This document shows positions 24,185 through 33,002 of a stretch of 60,935 nucleotides of DNA, one piece after another. The notes under the pieces are model-generated. The model was not told where the DNA came from and made no database searches. It saw only the letters and a list, made by a program, of their open reading frames with translations. The position numbers and the translations under genes are program-made. Every line of letters begins with the position of its first letter. The first letter of the stretch is position 1. Source of the stretch: Lachnospiraceae bacterium (GTDB lineage: Bacteria; Bacillota; Clostridia; Lachnospirales; Lachnospiraceae); the NCBI GenBank assembly GCA_017428105.1, contig JAFRRM010000034.1:1-60935 (forward strand), given 5' to 3'.

Positions 24185-24210
24185 CATTTTGCTGTAAGAA
24201 AGGCAGTCCC

Positions 24211-24888
24211 ATGAAAGACTACAAAGTCATAGAAGTAAAAGAAAGCATCCTGGCGGACAACGACGCGGACGCGGAAGCGCTTCGGCAGGAACTCAGGGCG
24301 GAAGGCACCTTCCTCCTGAATCTCATGTCTTCTCCCGGCGCGGGCAAGACCAGCACGCTGGTGCGGACCATCGCCATGCTGAAGGATGAATTCCGGATCG
24401 GCGTCATGGAAGCGGACATTGATTCCGACGTGGACGCCCGCACGATCGCGGACACCGGCGCGCGCGCCATCCAGATCCACACCGGCGGCATGTGCCACCT
24501 GGACGCGGACATGACGCGCCAGGGCATCCGCGAATTCGGGACGAAAGACCTGGACCTGGTCTTTCTGGAGAACGTCGGCAACCTCGTCTGCCCGGCCGAA
24601 TTCGACACCGGGGCCGTGAAGAACGCGATGATCCTCTCCGTGCCCGAAGGCGACGACAAACCCCTGAAATACCCGCTGATGTTCCAGATCAGCGACGTGG
24701 TCCTGATCAACAAATGCGACGTGCTCCCCGTTTTCGACGACTTCAGCAGGGAACGCGTGACCGAGCGCATCCGCCTGCGCAACCCGGACTGCGACATCAT
24801 CTTCGTATCCGCGAAGACCGGAGAAGGCTTTGACGAATGGGCCGGGTGGCTCAGACGTGAGATATCGCGCTTCCGTGATCGATCCTGA
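24211..24888 (+). CDS. hypB: Nickel-insertion GTPase HypB
   Basis: 225 residues. HypB binds GTP and metal and hands nickel to a metalloenzyme apoprotein, classically [NiFe]-hydrogenase. Motifs seen: P-loop SSPGAGKTSTL, EADIDSDVDA (switch), metal-site GGMCHLDADM with C-H, ENVGNLVCPAEFDTG with the third ligand cysteine, and VLINKCD (G4). The N-terminal CxxCGC high-affinity nickel motif of E. coli HypB is absent, as in many relatives. The start at 24211 (AGAAAGG upstream) is preferred to 24157. It heads an operon with two flavoproteins and hypA; no hydrogenase or hypCDEF is present in the window. Confidence 0.95.
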   Translation: MKDYKVIEVKESILADNDADAEALRQELRAEGTFLLNLMSSPGAGKTSTLVRTIAMLKDEFRIGVMEADIDSDVDARTIADTGARAIQIHTGGMCHLDADMTRQGIREFGTKDLDLVFLENVGNLVCPAEFDTGAVKNAMILSVPEGDDKPLKYPLMFQISDVVLINKCDVLPVFDDFSRERVTERIRLRNPDCDIIFVSAKTGEGFDEWAGWLRREISRFRDRS

Positions 24889-24957
24889 TGTGCTGTGCCG
24901 ATCTTGAGAAAAGAATGATCAAATAAATAGAAATATATCACATAAGGAGGCCCATTC

Positions 24958-26370
24958 ATGGCAAACCTGAACGACCGCATCTGCATCATCGGCGGCGGCC
25001 CCGCGGGGATTTCCGCGGCGATGTACCTTCAGAAGAAAGGGTATGAGAACTATGAGATCTACGAGCGCCTCAACAAGATCGGCGGCAAGTGCTTCTCCCC
25101 GAAGATCCCCGTGAACGGCGAGGAAAGATCTTACGAGACCGGTGCCATCATGGGCGCGGTGACGTATCACGCTGTCCACGAAGTCGAACAGTTCGCTGGC
25201 GTGGGCCACGACGACGGCCCGAACATGCGGCGGATGTACCGCGACAAGAACGGCAAGGAGATCTTCCCGTTCGAGCCCAAGAAGGATTTCTCCCTCGGAA
25301 AGCTCTTCAAGCTTCTGAAACTGAAAAAGCAGATGAAGAAGCTGGTGGAGATCATGGAGACCAAGTACAAAGGCTACGACTGCTACGGCCACCGCGGCGT
25401 CGCCGCCGGCCGCTATTCCGGCCTTTCCAAGCAGCTGGACAACCCGCTCCAGCTGATCGAGGGCGAGAACCCCAACCTGAAGGATCTGGCGCTTCCGTTT
25501 GACCAGTTCTGCAAACTGAACGGCGTGGAAGAAGTCATGCGCATCTGGATCGGCCCGTACACCTCGTTCGGCTACGGCTATTTCGACGAGATCCCGGCGG
25601 CCTACGTCATGAAATATCTGGACACGACCACGGCCATCGAATTCATCAACATGCGCCTGTGGACCTGGAAGGACGGCACCCAGTCCATCTACGAAGCCGC
25701 AAACAAGAAGCTGAAGAACCCGGCCCACCTGAAGACGGAAGTCGTGAAGGTACAGCGCCCCGCGGAAGGAACGGAAGGCAAGATCCTGGTCACGGTCAAA
25801 GACGAGAAGGGCGAGCGCGTGGAAGAGTTCGACCAGCTGATCGTCACCACCCCGCTGGACCACTTCGCGAAATTCGCGGATGCGCGCGACGAGGAGAAGG
25901 AACTCTTCAGCAAGATCATCCACGAGAAGTACGTCGACTTCATCGCGACATTCGAAAAGGACGCCGGCCCCGACATCTCCGGCTACATCTTCGACAACAT
26001 GACCGTGGAACGCCTGGGCCACGCCATGGTCTACTATCACCGCTGGGAAGACTTAAAGGGCAACTGCCCGAGCCCGGTCTACGCGCTGCGCAACCACATG
26101 GGCTCCCAGGACGTGCCTTACGACAAGACCATCGAATACATGATGGAAGACATGAAGCTCTGCGGCTTCCCCGTCAAGCAGCGTCTGTACGAGCAGGAAT
26201 CCTATTACTGCCCGCACGTGAGCCCGGCGGATTACGCGGACGGCTGGTATGACAAGCTGGAGGCGATGCAGGGCAAACAGCACACCTGGTACGCCGGCGA
26301 GATCATCAGCTTCGGCGATATGGAGGATACCTGCGCGGCGTCCAAGGACCTGGTCGAAAGATTCTTCTGA
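24958..26370 (+). CDS. FAD-dependent amine-oxidase/protoporphyrinogen-oxidase-like protein
   Basis: 470 residues. The N-terminus has the FAD dinucleotide fold CIIGGGPAGISAAMYLQKKGY followed by an acidic residue in EIYERLNKIGGKC. The C-terminus has the FAD-closing segment TWYAGEIISFGDMEDTCAAS. The overall layout is that of the flavin monoamine oxidase superfamily, whose members oxidise amines or desaturate substrates. No signal peptide. AAGGAGG precedes the ATG. It lies between hypB and hypA, an unexpected position, so it may work with the same nickel enzyme or with the large Fe-S flavoprotein downstream. Reaction unknown. Confidence 0.85.
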   Translation: MANLNDRICIIGGGPAGISAAMYLQKKGYENYEIYERLNKIGGKCFSPKIPVNGEERSYETGAIMGAVTYHAVHEVEQFAGVGHDDGPNMRRMYRDKNGKEIFPFEPKKDFSLGKLFKLLKLKKQMKKLVEIMETKYKGYDCYGHRGVAAGRYSGLSKQLDNPLQLIEGENPNLKDLALPFDQFCKLNGVEEVMRIWIGPYTSFGYGYFDEIPAAYVMKYLDTTTAIEFINMRLWTWKDGTQSIYEAANKKLKNPAHLKTEVVKVQRPAEGTEGKILVTVKDEKGERVEEFDQLIVTTPLDHFAKFADARDEEKELFSKIIHEKYVDFIATFEKDAGPDISGYIFDNMTVERLGHAMVYYHRWEDLKGNCPSPVYALRNHMGSQDVPYDKTIEYMMEDMKLCGFPVKQRLYEQESYYCPHVSPADYADGWYDKLEAMQGKQHTWYAGEIISFGDMEDTCAASKDLVERFF

Positions 26371-26382
26371 CGAGGGGCCGCC

Positions 26383-26757
26383 ATGCACGAAATGGGGATC
26401 ATCATCCACCTCGCGAAGACGCTGGATAAAGTGGCCGAGGAGAACCGTGTGACCCGGATCGGGTCCGTGACGCTCTCCATCGGCGAGGTGTCCGGGATCG
26501 TGACCGACTATTTCTCCGAATGCTGGGATTACTTTAAAAAGAAGCACCCGCTGATGGAGGAATCGGTGCTGAAGATCGAGACGATCCCCGCGGTCACGCA
26601 CTGCGATGCCTGCGGCCGGGACTACAGCACCATCCCGCACGGCAAGACCTGCCCGCATTGCGGCAGCGGCGAGACGTGGCTCATCCAGGGAAACGAATGC
26701 ATCATCAAACAGATCGAAGCCGAAACGGCGGATCCGGAAGAACAGGGAGGAGACTGA
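26383..26757 (+). CDS. hypA: Nickel-insertion protein HypA/HybF
   Basis: 124 residues, normal length. The N-terminus MHEMG holds the conserved nickel ligands H2 and E3. The zinc finger CDACGRDYSTIPHGKTCPHCG provides two CxxC pairs. HypA works with HypB to deliver nickel to hydrogenase or urease-type apoproteins. Gap to the preceding flavoprotein is 12 bases, and the next gene begins one base after its stop, so all four are one transcript. Confidence 0.95.
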   Translation: MHEMGIIIHLAKTLDKVAEENRVTRIGSVTLSIGEVSGIVTDYFSECWDYFKKKHPLMEESVLKIETIPAVTHCDACGRDYSTIPHGKTCPHCGSGETWLIQGNECIIKQIEAETADPEEQGGD

Positions 26758-26758
26758 A

Positions 26759-29671
26759 ATGCCGGAGATATACGACAGCAGGGAAATAACGATTTCCAAG
26801 TACAACGGCGAGAAGGATTTCAAGAAGAAATACGCGAAGCTCGCGCGCAAGATCACCGATAACGTGAAGACCAAGATCCCGGGCGTCAAGGCGACCGATC
26901 CCGAGTACTGGGGCCTCCGCGAGATCCTGACCGAGGACGAGGTCGACATGCTCCTCCGGATGAAGCTGCGCAAATGGTACACCTATGAGCAGCTGTGCGA
27001 GATGAATAAGTCCCAGTTTACCGCGGAACGCGTGCGCGAACTGCTGGATCTCGCTTCGGTGCACGGCATCATCGAATACGACTACGGCGATCATTACGAC
27101 GACAACGGCCCGACCCGACCGGATAAGGGCGAGAAGCGGTACCGGATCTCGTTCTTCGTCCCGGGCAGCGCGGAGCTTTTCAACTCGAGCACGGACCGCG
27201 TGGACAGGAACCCGCCGGTGGCGTCGTTCTTTGAGCGGATGACGTTCCTGCCGTTAGAGGACATCACGTCCATGGTGCGCCCGGGCGGCGACGGCATCGG
27301 CATGCACGTCATCCCGGTCGAAAAGGAAGTGAACCTGCATCCGGAAGCCAACAAGCTGGAAAAGATCTCCTACTGGCTGAAGAAATACGAGGGCCATCTG
27401 TCCGCGGGCATCTGCTCCTGCCGCTATTCGCGCGCGGTGCTGGGCGAAGGCTGCACGGACTGCGAGCAGGACTGGTGCATCCAGGTCGGCGACATGGCGG
27501 ATTACGCGGTGGAGACCGGCCGGGCGCGCTGGATCACGAAGGAAGAGGCGCTGGAGATCCTGCAGAAGGCGGAGGACAACGGCTTCGTCCACCAGACGAC
27601 GAACATCGACGGCGACGACCACATCTTCGACATCTGCAACTGCAACCCGCAGATCTGCAACGCGATCCGCACCTCGCAGCTGTACAACACGCCGAACATG
27701 TCCAAGAGCGCTTATACCGCCCACGTGGACAAGGAAAAGTGCGTGGCCTGCAACCGCTGCGTGGAGACCTGCCCGGCCGGCGCCATCAAGCTGGGCCAGA
27801 AGCTCTGCGATAAGGAAGGCAAGCCGATCCAGTATCCCAAGCAGCCGCTGCCGGACAAGATCCGCTGGGGCAAATACGCCTGGAACGAGAACTACCGGGA
27901 TACGAACCGTGTCAATACGCATAAGACCGGGTCGTCGCCCTGCAAGGCCGCCTGCCCGGCGCACGTGCCGGTTCAGGGCTATCTGAAGATGGCGAAGGAA
28001 GGCCGCTACGACGAAGCGCTGGCGCTGATCAAGCGGGAGAACCCGTTCCCCGCGATCTGCGGCCGCGTCTGCAATAAACTCTGTGAGGAAGCCTGCACCA
28101 GAGGCAAGGTCGACAAGCCCGTCTCCATCGACGAAGTCAAGAAATTCCTGGCCGAGCGCGACCTGCACGCGGAGACGCGCTACGTGCCGAAGAAGGTCAT
28201 CAACCGGGTGGTCGGCGACTGGTCGGACAAGAAGATCGCCATCATCGGCGCCGGCCCCGCGGGTCTGAGCTGCGCCTACTATCTGGCGGCGCGCGGTTAT
28301 TATCCGACGGTCTTTGAGAAGAACGCCAAGCCCGGCGGCATGATGACGTACGGCATCCCGACGTTCAAGCTGCAGAAGGACGTCGTGGACGCGGAGATCG
28401 AAGTGATCCGCGAGCTCGGCGTCGAGATCCGCTGCGGCGTGGAAGTCGGCAAAGACGTGACCATCCCGCAGTTAAAGGAGCAGGGCTACCAGGCGTTCTA
28501 CATCGCGATCGGATGCCAGGGCGGCCGGTATCCGAACGTGCCGAACGACCATGCGGAAGGCACGGATTTCGCGGTGAATTTCCTGGCAAACGCACTGAGC
28601 GATCCCGATCAGAAGATGGACGGCAAGGTCGTCGTGGTCGGCGGCGGCAACGTCGCGATCGACTGCGCGCGGACCGCGCACCGCTTCCGTCCGGAGAGCG
28701 TTGCGATGTACTGCCTGGAGTCCCGCGAGACCATGCCTGCTTCCCGGACCGAGATCCAGGAGGCGGAAGAGGAAGACATTAAGATCGAGCCGGGCTGGGG
28801 ACCCAAGGAGGTCCTGGTGAATGAGGCGGGCCATGTGAAGGGCCTCGTGTTCAAGCGCTGCGTGTCCACGATCGACCCGCAGACCGGGGCGTTCTCGCCG
28901 AAGTACGATGAGAGCGAGACCGTCACGGTGGAGGCCGACCACATCGTGTTCGCGATCGGCCAGGCCGTGGAATGGGGCGGCCTGCTGGAAGGCACCGGCG
29001 TCAAGTTCGGCCGGGGCAACTATCCGGCGGCGGACGGCTTCACCTACCAGACCGCGGATCCGTGCGTCTTTGTGGGCGGCGACGTCTTCACCGGTCCGAA
29101 GTTCGTGATCAATGCGATCGGGGCCGGCCACGAGGCGGCGGAATCCCTGATGCGCTACGTCTCCGACTACAACGTGCCGCAGACCGTGGGCCGCGACCGC
29201 CGCTTCTTCAAGCCGCTCGACACCGACAACATCACGATCGAGTCCTACGATGAAGCCGGCCGCCAGGAGCCCGCCTGCCGGGACATCGAAGATCCGGGCC
29301 ACTCCTTCTTCGATCCGCGCGTGACGTTCACCGAGGAGCAGGTGAAGACCGAGTGCTCGCGCTGCCTGTCCTGCGGTATGACGATCGTGGACGAGAACCG
29401 CTGCATCGGCTGCGGCCTCTGCACCACGCGCTGCGAATTCGACGCGATCCACCTCCTGCGCGACCATCCGGAGATGACCGATTACCGCCGCGCCGAGAAC
29501 AAGATCACCGGCCTCATTTCCTACGCGGTCCCGAGAGCGGTGAAGATCGTCCTGAACAGGGGCTCCAAGGAAGCCCGCGAGATGGCTGCGAAGCGCCGCG
29601 CCTTCAGGAAGGATCCGAACAGGCCTCACACCGGAAACGCCGTGGACATCAGCGAAATGATGGAGAAATAA
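26759..29671 (+). CDS. Large Fe-S flavoprotein (GltD-like NAD(P)-dependent oxidoreductase)
   Basis: 970 residues; the ATG at 26759 follows GGGAGGAG (an earlier in-frame ATG at 26606 lies inside hypA). In order: about 1-330, an N-terminal domain with winged-helix-like start and cysteines ICSCRYSRA, CTDCEQDWC and CNCNPQIC; a 4Fe-4S ferredoxin motif CVACNRCVETCPAG; a Fer4_20 domain (SPCKAACPAHVPVQGYL, then ICGRVCNKLCEEAC) as in GltD and dihydropyrimidine dehydrogenase; an FAD site IIGAGPAGLSCAYYL; an NAD(P) site VVVGGGNVAIDCART; and a C-terminal two-cluster module CSRCLSCG / CIGCGLCTTRCEF. It should pass electrons between NAD(P)H, flavin and several clusters in the cytosol; the partner is unknown. 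Confidence 0.9.
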   Translation: MPEIYDSREITISKYNGEKDFKKKYAKLARKITDNVKTKIPGVKATDPEYWGLREILTEDEVDMLLRMKLRKWYTYEQLCEMNKSQFTAERVRELLDLASVHGIIEYDYGDHYDDNGPTRPDKGEKRYRISFFVPGSAELFNSSTDRVDRNPPVASFFERMTFLPLEDITSMVRPGGDGIGMHVIPVEKEVNLHPEANKLEKISYWLKKYEGHLSAGICSCRYSRAVLGEGCTDCEQDWCIQVGDMADYAVETGRARWITKEEALEILQKAEDNGFVHQTTNIDGDDHIFDICNCNPQICNAIRTSQLYNTPNMSKSAYTAHVDKEKCVACNRCVETCPAGAIKLGQKLCDKEGKPIQYPKQPLPDKIRWGKYAWNENYRDTNRVNTHKTGSSPCKAACPAHVPVQGYLKMAKEGRYDEALALIKRENPFPAICGRVCNKLCEEACTRGKVDKPVSIDEVKKFLAERDLHAETRYVPKKVINRVVGDWSDKKIAIIGAGPAGLSCAYYLAARGYYPTVFEKNAKPGGMMTYGIPTFKLQKDVVDAEIEVIRELGVEIRCGVEVGKDVTIPQLKEQGYQAFYIAIGCQGGRYPNVPNDHAEGTDFAVNFLANALSDPDQKMDGKVVVVGGGNVAIDCARTAHRFRPESVAMYCLESRETMPASRTEIQEAEEEDIKIEPGWGPKEVLVNEAGHVKGLVFKRCVSTIDPQTGAFSPKYDESETVTVEADHIVFAIGQAVEWGGLLEGTGVKFGRGNYPAADGFTYQTADPCVFVGGDVFTGPKFVINAIGAGHEAAESLMRYVSDYNVPQTVGRDRRFFKPLDTDNITIESYDEAGRQEPACRDIEDPGHSFFDPRVTFTEEQVKTECSRCLSCGMTIVDENRCIGCGLCTTRCEFDAIHLLRDHPEMTDYRRAENKITGLISYAVPRAVKIVLNRGSKEAREMAAKRRAFRKDPNRPHTGNAVDISEMMEK

Positions 29672-29773
29672 GGCGGAAGCATATCACCAGAAGAGGTTCC
29701 CTGACTGCCCGCTGCAGCCGGGGGACCTTTTGATAAGCGGCGCGGGTGCGCTCCGCCGCAGAAAGGGAGTACG

Positions 29774-30811
29774 ATGCGACAGATCTTTGAATCGGACCGG
29801 ATCAGTTTCACGGAAGTCTCGGAACTTCTGATCCCGGATTATCTCGCGCTGGTCAACGACCGGGAAAACGTCCAGCGTTTCATCGGCCGCCCGCACGACC
29901 CGTATACGGCAGAGCAGGAGACCGAATGGGTGCGGAGAAAGCGGGAGGAGAAGGCACCGGTCTTTTCCCTGATCGAGAAGGCGACCGGAGAGTTCATCGG
30001 GAACATCGAACTGATGGGCATGACGGAGACGGAGGGCGAACTCGGGATCGCGCTCACCGCGGCGAAGCAGGACCGGGGCTTCGGGACGGAGGCCGTGGCC
30101 GCGCTGGTGCGGTACGGCTTTGACGTGCTGGGCCTGCAGCGGATCTGCCTGCGGGTCCGCCCGTTCAACGCGCGGGCAGTCCGGACGTATCTGAAGTGCG
30201 GGTTCCGCGAGTTTAAGCGGACGGAAGATCACATCCACATGGAGATCAGGCGGGAACCGGCCGGGCAGGACGGCCTGGACGTTTCGCGCTTTTCGGATGC
30301 ATATACGGTCAGACGCCTGGGAGAAGCGGACGTGGAGGACGTCTTTGCGCTCTGCGGCGGGAATACGCTGTATTACCGGCACTGCCCGCCGTTCGTCACC
30401 CGGGAGAGCATCCGGGAGGACATGCGGGCGCTGCCGCCCGGGAAGGAGCTTTCCGATAAATATTACGTCGGGTATTACGGCCCCGGCGGGCTGACCGCGG
30501 TGCTGGACCTGATCGCGGCGTATCCGGACGGGCAGACGGCATTCATCGGCTTCTTCATGATGAACGCCCCGGCTCAGGGCCGGGGGACCGGCAGCAGGAT
30601 CGTGCGGGATCTGTGCGGATACCTCCGCGCCGCCGGCTTTTCGCGGGGCCGTCTCGCCTGGGTGAAAGGCAATCCGCAGGCGGAGCATTTCTGGCGGAAG
30701 AACGGGTTTGCGGAGACCGGGACCGAATCGGTGAGGGACAGATATACGGCGATCACGGCGCAGAAAGACCTGCGGGAGCCGGTGGCTCTTGACTTTCCGG
30801 CCCGCATCTGA
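29774..30811 (+). CDS. Protein of two fused GNAT acetyltransferase domains
   Basis: 345 residues. The first domain (about 1-165) is RimJ/RimL-like: RISFTEVSELLIPDYLALVND, EFIGNIELMG, and the acetyl-CoA loop AKQDRGFGTEAVAALVRYGFDVLGLQRICLRV. The second (about 175-345) is another GNAT fold with TAVLDLIAAYPD, MMNAPAQGRGTGSRIVRDL and LAWVKGNPQAEHFWRKNGF. GAAAGGGAG precedes the ATG. Targets could be ribosomal protein N-termini, small amines or antibiotics. The promoter of the downstream rsgA leader begins inside its last codons. Confidence 0.88.
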   Translation: MRQIFESDRISFTEVSELLIPDYLALVNDRENVQRFIGRPHDPYTAEQETEWVRRKREEKAPVFSLIEKATGEFIGNIELMGMTETEGELGIALTAAKQDRGFGTEAVAALVRYGFDVLGLQRICLRVRPFNARAVRTYLKCGFREFKRTEDHIHMEIRREPAGQDGLDVSRFSDAYTVRRLGEADVEDVFALCGGNTLYYRHCPPFVTRESIREDMRALPPGKELSDKYYVGYYGPGGLTAVLDLIAAYPDGQTAFIGFFMMNAPAQGRGTGSRIVRDLCGYLRAAGFSRGRLAWVKGNPQAEHFWRKNGFAETGTESVRDRYTAITAQKDLREPVALDFPARI

Positions 30812-30817
30812 TATAGA
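30789..30817 (+). promoter_or_regulatory. Promoter of the rsgA leader
   Basis: -35 TTGACT (30789-30794), 17-base spacer, -10 TATAGA (30812-30817). It overlaps the end of the double-GNAT gene and would start transcription about 35 bases before the leader peptide. Confidence 0.5.
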
Positions 30818-30858
30818 TGATACAGCATAAAAACCGAAGAAAGCGAGGTGATCGGCAG

Positions 30859-30924
30859 ATGACGGCAAGAACGAATGAGACGGCATATGAATACTGCACG
30901 ATGACCTCGGTTTGCGCTGATTAA
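30859..30924 (+). CDS. Short leader peptide upstream of rsgA (21 residues)
   Basis: A 21-codon frame with a very good ribosome site GAGGTGA (30845-30851) 7 bases before its ATG. The peptide is hydrophilic and ends EYCTMTSVCAD. It lies between a promoter (30789-30817) and a terminator-like hairpin (30951-30984), ahead of the rsgA gene. That order is the classic plan of translation-controlled attenuation, in which ribosome stalling or occupancy on the leader decides whether transcription reads through. No database comparison was possible; coding status rests on ribosome site, position and stop. Confidence 0.6.
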   Translation: MTARTNETAYEYCTMTSVCAD

Positions 30925-30927
30925 GTT

Positions 30928-30946
30928 CCGGCAGGTTCCTGTCCGG
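30928..30946 (+). promoter_or_regulatory. Hairpin directly after the leader peptide
   Basis: CCGGCAGG / CCTGTCCGG, a stem with one bulge. It starts 4 bases after the leader stop codon and could compete with or precede the terminator hairpin at 30951. Confidence 0.4.
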
Positions 30947-30950
30947 CGAT

Positions 30951-30984
30951 AAGACCGCGGCCTTTGCGTCACGGTCTTTCTTTT
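30951..30984 (+). terminator. Attenuator-type terminator in the rsgA leader
   Basis: AAGACCG / CGGTCTT stem (30951-30957 with 30972-30978), 14-base loop, followed by TCTTTT. It stands between the leader peptide and rsgA. Confidence 0.6.
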
Positions 30985-31092
30985 GTTCGGACGGACGGAA
31001 AAGAGCGGACGGGGTCTCCGTGCAGCGAGGGAAAAACGCGCTGAGAAGCGCGGCGCTGAAAAACAAAAACACAGAGAACGGAGATCTCAGAT

Positions 31093-32076
31093 ATGGAACG
31101 GGAACAGGAAAAGACGGGGCGGATCGCCTCGGTCAGGAAGAACAGCTTCCTCATCGATTTCGAAGGCCGGGAAGTCATGGCGAAGCTGAAGGGAAGCTTT
31201 TATGAAGAGGCGCCGGACCGGCGGCCGGTGGTCGGGGATCACGTCACCTTCATTTACAGTCCGGCCGGGGACTCGGTCATCCGGGCCGTGCGGGACCGGA
31301 AAAACCTGCTGGCGCGGCCCGATCAGGCCAGGACCGGCGTGATGCAGTACATGGCCGCCAATGTGGATTACTGCTTCATCGTGACCTCCCTGAACGGGGA
31401 TTACAGTTACAACCGGATCGCCCGGTACGCGGGGATCGCGCTGCAGGGAGGCGCCGTGCCGGTGGCGGTCCTCACCAAAGCGGATCTCTGTGCCGAAACG
31501 GAACGGTACGTCCGCGAGACGGCGGCGGTGTCCGACAGGCTCCGGGTCCACGCCGTGTCCGCGCTGACCGGCGCGGGACTGGAGCAACTGGAGGAGTACT
31601 TCGCGCCTGGGAAGACGATCTGCCTGATGGGATCGTCCGGCGCGGGAAAATCCACGCTCATCAACGCCATGGCAGGCGAGGAGGTCATGAAGACCGGCGC
31701 GGTCCGGGAGGCTGACGCCAAGGGGCGGCACACCACGACCAGCCGGCAGCTGATCCGGCTGAAGAACGGCGCGTGCGTCATCGACATGCCCGGGATGCGC
31801 GAGGTCGGGATGGCGCGGGCGGAAGACGGGATCGACGGCACGTTCGCCGATATCGTCGCCCTGGAGAGCCGCTGCCGCTTCCGCAACTGCCGGCACGGGA
31901 CCGAGCCGGGGTGCGCGGTCCGGGCGGCCATCGAGAGCGGGGCATTGCCGAGGGAAAGATGGGCGCTTTACCGGAGCCTGGGCGAGGAAAACAGGAACAA
32001 TTACGCCAAGAAGAAGGATATTTCGAAGCGGGTCAAGGCGATGAAGAAGAGCCGGGACCGGTCGATGCCCGATTGA
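31093..32076 (+). CDS. rsgA: Ribosome small-subunit-dependent GTPase RsgA
   Basis: 327 residues. RsgA is a circularly permuted GTPase that checks the decoding centre during 30S maturation. Order of motifs confirms the permutation: OB-fold N-terminus (TGRIASVRKNSFLIDFEGRE), G4 VLTKADL, then P-loop MGSSGAGKSTLINAM, switch GRHTTTSRQL and G3 DMPGMRE, and a C-terminal zinc finger CRFRNCRHGTEPGC. The C-terminus is basic (KKKDISKRVKAMKKSRDR), suited to rRNA binding. Typical housekeeping copies sit with prpC/prkC; this one stands alone behind a leader peptide and terminator, so it may be an inducible second copy. Confidence 0.95.
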   Translation: MEREQEKTGRIASVRKNSFLIDFEGREVMAKLKGSFYEEAPDRRPVVGDHVTFIYSPAGDSVIRAVRDRKNLLARPDQARTGVMQYMAANVDYCFIVTSLNGDYSYNRIARYAGIALQGGAVPVAVLTKADLCAETERYVRETAAVSDRLRVHAVSALTGAGLEQLEEYFAPGKTICLMGSSGAGKSTLINAMAGEEVMKTGAVREADAKGRHTTTSRQLIRLKNGACVIDMPGMREVGMARAEDGIDGTFADIVALESRCRFRNCRHGTEPGCAVRAAIESGALPRERWALYRSLGEENRNNYAKKKDISKRVKAMKKSRDRSMPD

Positions 32077-32171
32077 GGGAACCGCCCCCCCTGGCGCGGC
32101 CGGGGAGGCAACAGCCGGTTGCGTGCATATCGGAGGCGCGTGTGGTATGATCGGTCACAGGAGGTGGACAG

Positions 32172-32936
32172 ATGGAACCGAAAGATGTTTTGCTGGAACT
32201 CAGGACGAGGAACGGGCTGTCGCAGGATGAGCTGGCGGAGAAGGTGTTCGTGACGCGGCAGGCGGTGTCGCGGTGGGAGAACGGGGAGACGGTGCCGGGG
32301 ACGGAGACGCTGAAGCTGCTGTCGAAGCTGTACGGCGTGTCCATCAATACGCTGCTGGGATCGCCGCGGCAGCTGTTCTGCCAGTGCTGCGGAATGCCGC
32401 TGGAGGAGGAGATCATCAGCCGCGAGAAGGACGGGACGCCCAATGAAGAGTACTGCAAGTGGTGCTACGCGGACGGGACCTACACCTACAGCGACATGGA
32501 CGACCTGATCCGCGTCTGCGTCCCGCACATGATGCAGGAAGGCTTTACCGAAGAGCAGGCCCGCGAGTTCATGAAGAAACGGCTTCCGGAGCTGGATTAC
32601 TGGAAGCGGTATGAGGAACTCAGCGATGACGGGCAGTTCGAGGCGTTCAAGCGGCAGCTGATCGCGGAGATCAACGCGCTGGGGATCGAGGGGATGCCGA
32701 AACTCGATAAACTGAACGCGCTCGTCGGCAGCTACGTCAATCTGGCGTATCCGCTGCCCGGCGGGGCGGCCGTGAAGTTCCTGGACGACCGGAAGACTTA
32801 TCTGGGGAACCAGCTGGAGCCGGAATTCGGCGGGGACCGCTGCTTCGGCGTGCTGGCGAACATGGATTTCATCCTGGTCTGCACGTACGGGGAAGGAGGA
32901 GCGGATCCGGAACTCGTGCTGTACAAAAAGAGATGA
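32172..32936 (+). CDS. XRE-family regulator with zinc-ribbon domain
   Basis: 254 residues. Residues 1-60 form an XRE helix-turn-helix (ELRTRNGLSQDELAEKVFVTRQAVSRWENGE). Residues about 70-165 form a putative zinc ribbon followed by helices (FCQCCGMPLEEE, then NEEYCKWCYADGTYTY, then QEGFTEEQAREFMKKRLP). The last 80 residues (PLPGGAAVKFLDDRKTYLGNQLEP, then ILVCTYGEGGADPELVLYKK) recur in clostridial proteins but lack a named role. ACAGGAGGTGG precedes the ATG. It is probably a regulator that senses metal or a small molecule; its target is not evident. Confidence 0.85.
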   Translation: MEPKDVLLELRTRNGLSQDELAEKVFVTRQAVSRWENGETVPGTETLKLLSKLYGVSINTLLGSPRQLFCQCCGMPLEEEIISREKDGTPNEEYCKWCYADGTYTYSDMDDLIRVCVPHMMQEGFTEEQAREFMKKRLPELDYWKRYEELSDDGQFEAFKRQLIAEINALGIEGMPKLDKLNALVGSYVNLAYPLPGGAAVKFLDDRKTYLGNQLEPEFGGDRCFGVLANMDFILVCTYGEGGADPELVLYKKR

Positions 32937-33002
32937 CCGGCAGGCCGGATCCCGGAATTGTTTCATTTTTTGTCACCGGATAAACACAGATTTGACACAA
33001 AT

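Noticed and set aside
26606..26758. N-terminal extension of the large Fe-S flavoprotein back to 26606
   Set aside because: It lies inside hypA, has basic non-family sequence, and a GGGAGGAG ribosome site marks the ATG at 26759.
32073..32105. GGGAACCGCCCCCCC after rsgA as another repeat copy
   Set aside because: Only the central few bases agree with the repeat core and no inverted partner is present.
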